DNA from: Cerioporus squamosus
Taxonomy: Eukaryota; Basidiomycota; Agaricomycetes; Polyporales; Polyporaceae
NCBI GenBank assembly: GCA_022592435.1
Contig: JABYQS010000222.1
Coordinates: forward strand, 1 to 52,809
Reading direction: 5' to 3'
DNA: 52,809 nucleotides
Shown: piece after piece, positions 10,845 through 20,559 of the stretch
How the letters are laid out: each line of letters opens with the position of its first letter
Numbering within the stretch: position 1 is the stretch's first letter
The notes under the pieces: model-generated
What the model was told of the DNA's origin: nothing
Database searches by the model: none
Seen by the model: the letters and a program-made list of their open reading frames with translations, nothing else
Program-made: the position numbers and the translations under genes

Positions 10845-13455
10845 TCAAACGGCCTGCGCTCCCTCTGCCTTCTCGTGGTATTCAGGTGGCGCGACGAGGG
10901 CGTCGTCCGCCTTCTCCGACTTGTTGATGTCCGTGCGGTTCGACTGCGGGCCCTTGTAGTGTCTCCGGCCGCCGACGGCGTACCAAACCAACGAGAGGAG
11001 GACAACGCCGCCAGTGATGGGCTGCACGGATCGTCAGTGTCCAGATACTTACATGCGGCGCGAGAGCACGGGAGGGAGAAGATGCTCACCGCAGCGTAGT
11101 TCATCGTGTCGCCGGTGACAGGAAGGGTCGTCGGGAGCGCAAAGATAACGCACACGAAGCACGTCCAGACGATGCAGTTCACGTTCGCGATCCACCCGAT
11201 GATCCCGTCGCCCATGTAGAACGGCCCAGGGATGAACTTGACTTCGGGGTGGTTCCTGTAGTACCTCCGGCAGAAGATCGGGATGATGTACGACAGGTCC
11301 AGCGCCATCGCCGTCATCGCAAAGATGGCATTCAGCGCGATGGGGCTCGCGAGGTCCAGCAGCCCAGGCAGGATGCCAATAATTGTGACGAACCAGATCG
11401 CGCGAAGGGGCGTCTGCGTCCATGTGCTGTTGTACCCGAAGAAGCCGCGGTCGGGGAGGCCCTTGTCGCGACTGAACGCATATACGGTGCGCGAAGCGGC
11501 CTGAAGGGCGGTCTGGCAGACGAAGAACGCGGTCAAGCACACGAAGGCCCAGACGAAGAGCGCGCCGGGCTTGCCCATGCGCAGGACCATGATGTCGAGG
11601 AATGCTGAGCCAGAAGGACCCGGGAGGTTCTCGCTGATGGAAGAGTGAGCGATCGACACAAAGAAATATGGGCTGTGCACGTACAGAGGTCCTGAGCAGA
11701 GGACGAGGACGATGTTGAGCAGCCATCCCAGGACACCTGTGCCGATGACAGCGATGAAGATGGCCGAAGGAGCTGCATACGCTGCGCGCTTCACTTCCTC
11801 TCTGGAAGGAGCATTGTCAGTGCGAGTATGAAAGTACGTCCATTCACCAGCACTTACGAGATGTGGGCGGTAGCATCGTAGTCCTGTAGAATGCTCGCTT
11901 CAGCACATCAGGCACCCAAGTTCGAGTACTCGCGATAACTTACCGTCATCTAAAGAACTCAAGTCAGCTGGCATTCAGGGTTCGACCCACTGAGAGACTT
12001 ACCGTCCACTGAACACTCAGCAAACCAAACAGGAACGCAATCCCGTCGTTCCATCCGCCAGTGTTGTTCACGATCCCTTGGCTGCCAAAGACGTACCCCG
12101 CGGCGTGCATCTCACTGCGCGGAGTAGTTGCCAGTAGCACTATAATGATGACTATAGCACGCGTGAGATACGCACTGAATTCAAAGAATGGGTTACGCAC
12201 TGATAGTCGCGCCAAGGTTGATGAAGACAAAGCCGGACGTCAGGCGGGCCAGTTGACGTGTTGCAAGACAATTCTGCGGGACCATATCAGTAAGGTCCAT
12301 TCATTGAGCACCTCCGATTAACTCACTAGGATGCCGTGAAGAACGAGAAGACCTGCGAAGAGGCCAACACTCTTCCCAGGAGTGACCTGATAGCTGTCTC
12401 CCTGTGACGATATCAGTACTGCATTCACGAGCAAGAGAAGCGACTGACCCTCCCGACAACCACAGCAGCCCATATCATGTTCGCCAACCCGAACTCCGTC
12501 GACGACAAACCAACGATCTGTCCAAGGATGTTCAGCCATCCTACCACCCAGCCGACGATAGCACGCTGCTTGCGTGGGACCAACTGCGCAGATGCGGTGT
12601 ACCTGGGGGAGTTCTCGTTATCAGCGCGTCTGCACATGACCCGATACATTGACAGTGGAACTCACAGACCGCCACATGTCGGGAATGCGCTGACGATCTC
12701 GGCAATGCTGGCACCTGGGATGTGGTCAGTTGGTGTACGACGAAGACAGGCAGCGCGCATATACACGCCTGGAACAGAAGCTGTTCGACAATACTCTAGC
12801 TGTTCCTACCCTGCGATACCATGGCAGGGTGGTACTAATGCGCGCGAAGTGAAGCATACTTCTGCTCGCCGCATGTCCCTTTCGTGGAGGGAGTAAGACG
12901 AGCGCAATGTGAACTAAAGCCGCCGGCTTCCACTTGCGTGCGCGACTCTGCTACAGCCGGGCCGGTCCTTGCATTCAAAGAGAAGCCAGCCCAGCCACAA
13001 TGCCTCGCGTGATGACTGCGCCGTCTGGAAGAGGAGCGGGGGCGAGAGTTCCGTCACACCGACGCGCCCGGAGATGCAAACTTCCGACGGAGGCGGATGC
13101 AGTATGGGAATGAAGGAGTGATAGATACGCACCGAGCGTGAAGCACATTGTCGCCCCCAGAATCCAGCACCATGTTACGGAGGCGGGACCTCCGAGTGTC
13201 AAGGGTGTGTTGAAGGTCGTCGCGATACTCGAGCACAAACCCATGATGCTGAACGCGAAGCTGATCTGCTGTACGGTGAGTACACAGGTCAGCGACAGTA
13301 GGCTGAATGCGTACCGTGGCGACGTTGGAGAATTCACGCTTGAAAGACGGAACATAGCCGATTTCGAGGAGCTTGTTGTCGTCGGCGGACGAGCTGTCGC
13401 TGGCGACGGAACGAGCGTCGGCCTGAGCATCCTTCTTCTCCTGGGCCCGGGGCAT
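10845..13455 (-). CDS. Amino acid permease, APC superfamily (GABA/choline/UGA4-like)
   Basis: Eleven exons join from ATG at 13455 to TGA at 10845, about 530 residues. A hydrophilic N-terminus (MPRAQEKKDAQADARS) leads to GYVPSFKREFSN, then FAFSIMGLCSSIATTFNTPL and GGPASVTWCWILG (helices 1-2), SIAEIVSAFPTCGGLYTASA (a family hallmark), and further helices. The sequence MTDYDATAHISEEVKRAA after helix 6 is characteristic of the UGA4-like fungal branch. The last helix is followed by a charged tail (EYHEKAEGAQAV). Family members take up GABA, choline or other amino acids at the plasma or vacuolar membrane; the substrate here is unknown. Intron 2 is long (about 420 nt). Exon 8 is only 6 nt (11944-11949) and exon 9 only 26 nt (11858-11883). 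No frame break. Confidence 0.92.
11944..11949 (-). other. 6-nt microexon of the amino acid permease
   Basis: On the minus strand the sequence reads CTTTAG, ATGACG, GTAAGT. The six bases encode Met-Thr and complete the conserved MTDYDATAH motif. Flanking introns are 53 nt (11950-12002) and 60 nt (11884-11943). Skipping it would keep frame and delete only two residues. Confidence 0.8.
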
Positions 13456-15582
13456 GGTGGCGGTCGTAAGGAGAGGTGGAAGGGAAGGCGCGAGTAGATA
13501 ACGTTCGCGAGGCGGAGGTGATGGTGGGGGTCCCTTGCAAGGACGGCCGCGTGCCAAGCGAGCGGATTATGGCCAGAGGGCGCAGACGCCCGCGAGCATA
13601 TCGCTCCCCGCGATCTCGACGCTGGTAGCTCCGGAGCCGGCAGCCCGCGTCGGCGGCGTCGGCCAGGCGTCGGCCAAGGAAAACTGCCAGGACGCGACGA
13701 GGTTTTGTCCGGACGAGGCAGCGGGTCAACAGCTTTGCGCGGAAGAACGTTGAGCCCGCGGTGGCAAGACGCGTCGCGCTCGAGTCGCGTCCAATCACAA
13801 CGCACGTGCGTCGAATCCTGTCACGGACCATCTGCTTGTCGGCCGGTCCTGCCGCCTCGGCGCGCCCTGTGGTACTTATCGGGCAGTGCGCCGGCGACGC
13901 CCCCGAGCCGCGTGTTTATCGCAACGCGTGGTTTGTGACAGCACCATCAACTTGTAAGCCCTCCAGCTGCGCTTGCCTTGATCTCGTACGACTTGTGTAC
14001 GGCAGCTGTTCGCAGCACCAATACTGGACTTGACTCTCGTATGCTCTAAACGTCACTTCAAGCAGCAAATACAGCAGATGTCAACGGTCGTCGATTGTCA
14101 GTTGGTAGGTGCGCACCGATCGATCCGTAGCAGAGAGCGACTGTGGAGATATGTAGCTCAAGTTTATCTTCTCATCAGGGTCACCGAATCCAATGCATCA
14201 GGCCTTGCCGTTATGATTGCGTCCAATTACATCGGGGATATCGTCAGTCAACGCCTGACAAGTCTAAGCGTTGGTGTCGGGAGAGCGGTGCGCCGTAGAC
14301 ACAGTGACACACATGGTCACCATATCCGCTTGAAATGTAGGCCTGCAAGTCTATAGGACTCGTCATGATGCCTCCGTGAAGATAGGATCCACCCAGGGCT
14401 CTTGTGGACGGACATCCATGCGAACGTACTCGTGCAATGCTACGCTCAGCGGTGTGTCGACGCGGAGGAGCCCGGGTGTCGATCAAGTCTTGGCGTATCG
14501 CGATGTCTAGGCAGGGTGCTCTTGACCTTGACCTTGCCACGACTGCCTTACAGGAGAACCACGTCGCTTTCATTGGCACTGATCTCTTCACTGCGACTGT
14601 TCTATGATCGGAGACAGCATCTGCAGGGCGCGCTTCATCGGCTGACTGATGCGGTATTCTCTTGAGTATCTTCTCGTGAACGAGGAAGCGGTATGTGAAG
14701 CGGTATATCACACACTCAGAGCACTGAGCTGACATATGCTGCCCCACAGTTCACCAGGAGAACAAGGCGTCCGGTCTGTCCCGGTAGCACCGCTGACACT
14801 GTCTTCTCCCTTCGTCTCCCTTGGCGTCGACTATGGTGAATCCCACAGCACTCGTCACTGCCGCACCATGACTCTGCAGAGGCTCCCCGAGCGATGACTA
14901 TACGCAACGTATGTTCCCAAGGCCGCTCTTCCTCCGACAAAGCCGCGAAGTGCCACGCCGTTCCTCATGCACTATCAATCGAACGCCTGTTCCACCTCGC
15001 AAATCTTGCTCCGGCTGGTTACCCATGGTGGCTGTACCGCATCATGGGGTTACTTCCGTCTGTTCGACGTTAGAAGCCGGTCATCCGGCACGCTGCGCGT
15101 GGTCTGTGCTTCTGACTGCCCCAAAGACCATCTCACAAGCCAGAGACTTCAAGCCCCGCACCAGGGCCACGCTTCAAGCAACATGGAGGCATAGCCTGAG
15201 TTCGCGCTGTACCTGCGCCAGTCTGACCTTCGGAACCGACAGGTTCTGCTTTGCCCATAGACGTCAAGAGACGAGTATACGGGACTGAATGGTCGCGTTC
15301 ACATCCCCGCCAGGCACTGAGAACTACGCAGAATCAGGGCGCGACGTCTACCTGTCTTCATGACCGACACGCGTTTAGGCGTTCCACAAACCATCCCACC
15401 GCCAAACCACCAGTTGACAGAACCCCGGTCTGGAACATGCCCGACGGCTGCCAAGACCGTGGAATATATCGTGAGTACAGGACTTAGCACTCGTTCACAC
15501 ATTGATCTCTATTCCTTTTATGTTTTCTATGGCAGCTGCGGCGGCATACAGAATTAGACTTCGACGGGAAGCCGTCGCGGGC

Positions 15583-15607
15583 TATCAGATAACACGTTAT
15601 CTGATAA
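15583..15607. promoter_or_regulatory. Inverted GATA/SRE-like palindrome
   Basis: TATCAGATAA (15583-15592) and TTATCTGATA (15597-15606) are perfect 10-bp inverted arms around CACG. Three overlapping matches to ATC(A/T)GATAA are present, the form bound by fungal iron-regulatory GATA repressors (Urbs1/SreA/SRE). The site is about 435-460 bp upstream of the MFS ATG. Nitrogen GATA factors (AreA/NIT2 type) are an alternative reader. Confidence 0.6.
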
Positions 15608-15916
15608 GATGAGAGGTGCATAACCTCCAGAGTTCCACGAAGCCTGAAGTTCACTCCCTCCCAGGCACCGGGACGCAAAACGTCCCTCGAAGGACATGCC
15701 ACTCCCCATCGTGGCACCTGTGAAAGTGCACATCGGCTGCTCGGCACGCCCTCACGAGGAGCGCGAGCACGGATGACCACTCACATCCACCCGCCCGGGC
15801 GTGGACGTCTGTCACGCAGGCGGCTCCCACGTCCAGCACACGGGCCTACATGTGCGGCGGATCCTCTCACACCCACCCCAGCGCACCCGAAAGCAGCCAG
15901 GTCGTCCCACCCGCGC

Positions 15917-15932
15917 TATCTGATAAGATGAG
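15917..15932. promoter_or_regulatory. Second ATCTGATAA site, exact copy of a distal 16-mer
   Basis: TATCTGATAAGATGAG here is identical over 16 bases to 15598-15613. It lies about 110-125 bp before the MFS ATG, a normal position for a proximal operator. Confidence 0.6.
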
Positions 15933-16041
15933 CGGGGTTGCGGCCGAGTGAGAGGACGAGCCTCTCCCCCCGCCCGCCTTCCGCTTAGGACGATCCCCGC
16001 TTAACCTTACTTCGTTCAAGTCCAAGTTCGAGCCACTCGGG

Positions 16042-18375
16042 ATGTCTTTGCAGCGCGAGCTCAGCGTCGAAAAGTCTCCCACAGAGGAGAAGGCCTCTGT
16101 CGACGTGCACGACAGCGGCTCGAGCCAGGGCGACGCGGAGCAGACTGCGCTGGCCTATGCCGCGGCCAAGGGCACCCAGAAGGCGAAGCTGCCCTATTCC
16201 TGGCAGCTCGTTATGATTGTGTTGGTGTGCTTGTGCACCTGTACGTCCTTCCGCTGTGCTTCCCAGATTCGCTCGCTGATGCAGCCGCTATCGAACTCGC
16301 AGTCGGGAATCACTGGTCCAATGTGAGCAGCATATCTCATTTCTTCCGCACATGCGGCTAATCTCATATCTGCCATAGGGTCTGATCGTGTCAGTACGCT
16401 CCTCTTGGACTGTGGCGCCCTTTCTGACATCTACTCCTTACCAGCTCGTTGAAGACGACGATCATCAAAGAGACCCACATCAACAACTCCCAATTCGCCA
16501 CTCTGGTAACGTTAAATCTCAACGTCTTCGTCTCGCACGCTGACAAGATTGTCTTTGCACAGGTCGCAGTGACGAACCTCGTCAACACGTTCCTGTGCAT
16601 CGGCCTCGGCTTCTACATCGACAAGTTCGGCGGCTCCATCATGTCCGTCATCCTCGCAGGCTTCCACCTCTCCGGAGCGATCGTCATGTCCGGCGCTGCG
16701 ACGAACAACCTGAACAGCTACCCGCTTCTCATCGTCGGCAAGGTCCTCGCCGCCATCGGAGACGGCTCGCTCGACAACGCGCAGCACCGGATCTTCTCGA
16801 CCTACTTCGCGCCCGGGAAGGGCTTCGCCTTCTCCATCGGTGCGTTCACCCTTCCCTCCCCTCCCCATAATCTCATCCTGCCTAGAAGCCCGCTTGCTTA
16901 CACACATCCTCAGGCGCGATCTGGTGCGTGGCGAACCTCGCGCAGTTCACCGGCCAGTCCACCGCGAACGTGATCGCGCAGAACCTCGGCTCGTACGCCT
17001 GGGCGCTGTGGATCAGCTCCGTCATCGCGCTCTTCTCCTTCCTCTGCGCCGTCGCCGTCTTCTTCCTCGACCGCTACCTCCGCGTGCGCTACAACGTCAC
17101 GGACCAGACGAGCGGCCTGCGCCACACCGGGCTCACCAAGGCAGGCAGATTCGACATCCGCGCGATCAAGCACCTCCCGATGTCCTTCTGGCTCGTCGTG
17201 CTCTTCGCGATCTTCGAGAACGCCGGCGTGCAGTCGTTCGTGTCCATCTCGACGTGAGTGCCTCGCGGGTCTGTGGAACCCGCCCAAGTGCGCATTGCCA
17301 AGGTGGACACTGACATGTGCTTCGAACAGGCAATTCGCACAGCAGCGTCTCAAGAAGGGTGCAGTCATCGGCGGCTGGGTCTCCAGCTTCTACCTGCTCC
17401 TGCCGGCTGGCTTGACACCCTTCCTGGGCATCTACATCGATGTTCAGGGGCAGCGCATCGGTTTCCGTACGTCCCATCCCGGCCACCACGATGCCGTTGC
17501 AGTACTGACCAGCATCCCGCGCTCAGTCTTCGTGTCTGGCCTCACGTTCCTGATCTCCATGCTGCTCCTCAAGTTCTCGCACTCGGTCCCGACGTTCAGT
17601 ACGTTCCTAGTGTGCTACCTGCATTGTTTTCCCAGCTCACCAGCTTCTCGCCGTATAGTTGCTGCATATGTCTTCTATGCACTCTCTCAGGTGCGTGTGC
17701 ACTGCACAGATATTGTCCCAAGCAATTGTTCTAACGAAATCTTCGCAGTCGGTCACGCCCGCCCCGCAAGTCGAGATTATCCGTAGCATCATCCCCGACC
17801 CCCAGTACTTCGCGACGGGCTTCGCTATCAAGAGTGAGTGCTCATCTCTCCATCCGCGCCTTCCCCTACACCCGACGCTAGCGCTAACGCTAACCCCATC
17901 CACAGAATCCGTCGTCCAAGCCTCCATCGTCATCATCACCACCGCGGCCGGGAAGCTCCAAGACCTCTCCCCGACCGACTCGCTCGACCCCGCAGTCACG
18001 CTCTGGCTCGTCTACGCCTTCCTCTCCGTCGCCGTCTCGGGCTTCATGCTCGCCATGTCCTACCTCGCCCCGAACACGCTCCCCGCCGCGCGCCTCTCGC
18101 AGATCGCCCCGCGCGACATGCCCGCGGAGATCGACAAGCTCGCGCGCGCGCAGGGCATCGTCGTCCGCAAGCCCGACCTCGCCGACGAGGACGAGGTCAG
18201 CGAGCTCAAGCTCAAGGAGAAGCTGCTCAAGTCGCCGAAGTTCGGCGACGGGCTTCTTGCGTGGGGATACTCCATCGTCGCGCTTGGGATCATCTTCATT
18301 GGGTGGATCATGTTCGGCCTGGGTGTCGGCTGGGGAGTTCATGGCAGTGTTGTGGCGGGTACCGTCGGCGAGTGA
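16042..18375 (+). CDS. MFS transporter, MFSD1-like
   Basis: Nine exons (16042-16322, 16445-16505, 16563-16839, 16914-17253, 17330-17466, 17527-17598, 17659-17690, 17749-17833, 17906-18375) join in phase to 584 residues. The N-terminal 45 residues are charged and cytosolic. Helix 1 is LVMIVLVCLCTC. NTFLCIGLGFYIDKFGG is the MFS loop 2-3 region, and GKVLAAIGDGSLDNAQHRIF followed by AIWCVANLAQFTGQSTANVI resembles the MFSD1 group (lysosomal or vacuolar dipeptide exporters in animals). A charged central and late loop (EIDKLARAQGIV to KEKLLKSPKFGDG) precedes the final helix. Substrate is unknown; MFSD1-like is family resemblance read by eye. Upstream GATA/SRE-like sites suggest iron or nitrogen control. 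Confidence 0.85.
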
Positions 18376-19358
18376 GACGCACTGTAGGCGTCCGTTTTAC
18401 GACTACTTACATGTCTTCACGGAAGTCCGATATTATTGGAACGACCTTTCTCTTCAGTATTCTCTGGCGAAATAATGGCGGCATATGGTTTGACGAAAGC
18501 TACTCATCATCCCTTTTGGTCTGTGCCCTTTGGTCCATTCGCGGGCCGCCAAGACGCGCACCAGTTGCCGCTATCGTCCAGCAAAACTCAAATCATGTTA
18601 TTCGATGAAGCAGCAAGATATGTGATTATCCGGAACGCTACATTGGGGCTCTGAATCACATATGGATAGCGAATCACTTACCAGACGAGCGCTGTTTCTT
18701 GATCCTGCAAAAGTCAGTGTAGAAAGCAACATGTGACTACCAGATTGCTTGGGGAAGACCAAGTGGTTTGATGGGCGGCCACTGTGACGCATAGGTCAGC
18801 CTCTGAGTGCACGAGCGGTGCGGATTGAAGACTTACCAGTCGGAGGCTCAGCCTTGCAATGCGCCGTACAGGCTCCGCACAGTCCGAGCCACCCGTCCCG
18901 ACAGGTGACTTGACCGGAAAGGCGTTGGCTCCCCATCTCTACCTCGCGTCCGCGGTGGCTACGCAGGGACGACTTATGAGGATGAGCGAGAGCCTGAGCG
19001 AAACACGACGCAAACGTCGGATGCCACCAGGTGGGCTTATACACGACGGATCGGCTGGAGCAGGGCGCATATAGCGTACTGGGTGGCGATAGGGTTGGCC
19101 ACAGCGATGTGCGAGGATAATAGGCCACGTACCTAGCAGTGAGTCCAGCAATGCCGAGGGCGGCCCTCGCGATGGGGTGGTGTGGTAATATCATGCGGGC
19201 CGCGGCTAGGTCGAGTCCTTCAACGTCCAAGATGAACTCAAGACGATCCGGGTTGGACACTGCGCGATGACAGTCAGCACGGGACGAGAGTATGAGCGGT
19301 GGCGAGACATACCTAGCCAGTCTTTAGGACGCCATCGGCTGAAGCTGTGTACATACTA

Positions 19359-19384
19359 GTGGGCGCCTAAAGTGTTCGAACGCC
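19359..19384 (+). repeat. Left terminal inverted repeat
   Basis: 26 bp, exact reverse complement of 20256-20281. Confidence 0.9.
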
Positions 19385-20255
19385 CGCATTAGGCGCTCTT
19401 GGTGCAGATATTGTAACACATGAATCTTGCTCACAATTAAGGGTTAGTCAGAACATGTAGCCACATAGAGTAGACAAAAATCTGAGCTCACAGTATATGT
19501 GAATAAAACTGTGTGCAACAGTCTCTAGCTGTCTGGAGAGCATGAACTCTTGGTAAGGTACTTTTCTCCTTCCTGCCCCAATAAGTCTGTAAGGGCTGAT
19601 TGAGACAACCTCACAAATATACCCACAGATAGTTCAGAGCTTGCTGTATGCGCCATATAACACAAGGGATCTGAAGAGGACTACCAGGGGAGTTATCGTC
19701 AGTGAAACTTGCAAGATGAACAGGCATAACTTACATGGTTCTGCTTATGCAGTCTTGGTTGTTCAACTATTGTATACAGACACACATTGTCCACTGCAGC
19801 CATGACTACTGCCCTCTCTATATTCATTGATACTATTAGCAGTTTGGTAGCAGCCCTTGAAAGACTGAATTCAGGACAAGTGATGTTCCATATGCAATTA
19901 TATTAATCCATCTCCCATGTTTCTCAGGCGATAGCTCCCTCAGACTTTCTTGGTCCATCCCACCATTTAAATATCACATGCAGGGGTCTCTAAGGTCCCC
20001 AATCCAATTCTTATGAAATCATCCCAGTAACTTTGGACAGTACTTATAAGGGCAGGGATGGGAAGGGTGGATTTTGTACATCTCAGATAAAGTTAATACT
20101 TCACAGAATGCCAGAGAGTGAACCATACAGTGTCACCCATATATACTAGAAGCTCAGATGCCTGTCTACCATAGGCACCAAAGGGCTTCAATGTTTCCTG
20201 TGAAGTGGCCAAGATATTCATATTTCATTATGCCCTTATGGTACACCTAACCCGA

Positions 20256-20281
20256 GGCGTTCGAACACTTTAGGCGCCCAC
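20256..20281 (-). repeat. Right terminal inverted repeat
   Basis: 26 bp, exact reverse complement of 19359-19384. Confidence 0.9.
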
Positions 20282-20559
20282 GAGTACCTATCGAATGGTT
20301 GTCGGTACTAAGCGTGAGGGAGCGAGGAAGACACATACAGCAACGAGAGGATGCGTCCGCCACAGCCCGCCGCGACGACTCGGAGGCGGGCTAGGGAGAA
20401 GACGTCGTCACCCTCGAGCACACCCAGGTCGTGGGCGGCGTATACCGAGCCCGCCAAGGCGGCGAGGTCAAGTACAGCTGAGAGGCAGAGGGCCTGAGGG
20501 GAGAGGACGTCGTGGTTCTGAGGAAAGAGGAGGTCGGACAGAGGCGGGGTATTTATACT

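Larger units (their letters stand above)
13456..16041. other. Intergenic between divergent transporter genes
   Basis: This 2.6 kb lies between the 5' ends of the permease and MFS genes. No conserved gene was found on either strand. The part next to the MFS gene carries GATA-type motifs. Confidence 0.55.
19359..20281. mobile_element. Non-autonomous TIR element (MITE-like), 923 bp
   Basis: The ends are perfect 26-bp inverted repeats: 19359-19384 starts GTGGGCGCCTAAAGTG and 20256-20281 ends CACTTTAGGCGCCCAC. Weaker symmetry continues inward and for about 4 bp outward. The interior is AT-rich, unlike its surroundings, and has no ORF of 60 or more codons, so no transposase. No clear target-site duplication is visible. 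It sits inside intron 1 of copy A. The superfamily is not assigned. Confidence 0.85.
18682..20520 (-). pseudogene. Copy A of an unrecognised family, intron 1 invaded by a TIR element, start codon not found
   Basis: Exons by eye are up to 20339, 19313-19344, 19133-19259, 18837-19078, 18741-18781 and 18682-18704; phases agree at every junction. The reading gives LDLAALAGSVYAAHDLGVLE, VVAAGCGGRILSLLLFSRWR, then RLEFILDVEGLDLAAARMIL, PHHPIARAALGIAGLTA, VYKPTWWHPTFAS and a Cys/His motif CGACTAHCKAEPP. Hydrophobic stretches suggest two or three membrane helices. The TATA-like box is at 20548-20558. Copies B and C have an ATG where this copy reads CTCAGCTGTAC; no ATG lies between TATA and the conserved frame, so the start seems lost. 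Intron 1 is 994 nt because of the inserted element; without it, it would be about 71 nt. The 3' end is unresolved. I do not recognise the family. Confidence 0.55.

Noticed and set aside
16380..16443. Possible extra exon (GGTCTGATC) between MFS exons 1 and 2
   Set aside because: Including it breaks the frame, whereas one 122-nt intron joins exons 1 and 2 in phase.
17870..17900. CGCTAGCGCTAACGCTAACC in MFS intron 8, telomere-like at first sight
   Set aside because: Too short and imperfect; it lies inside a normal intron.
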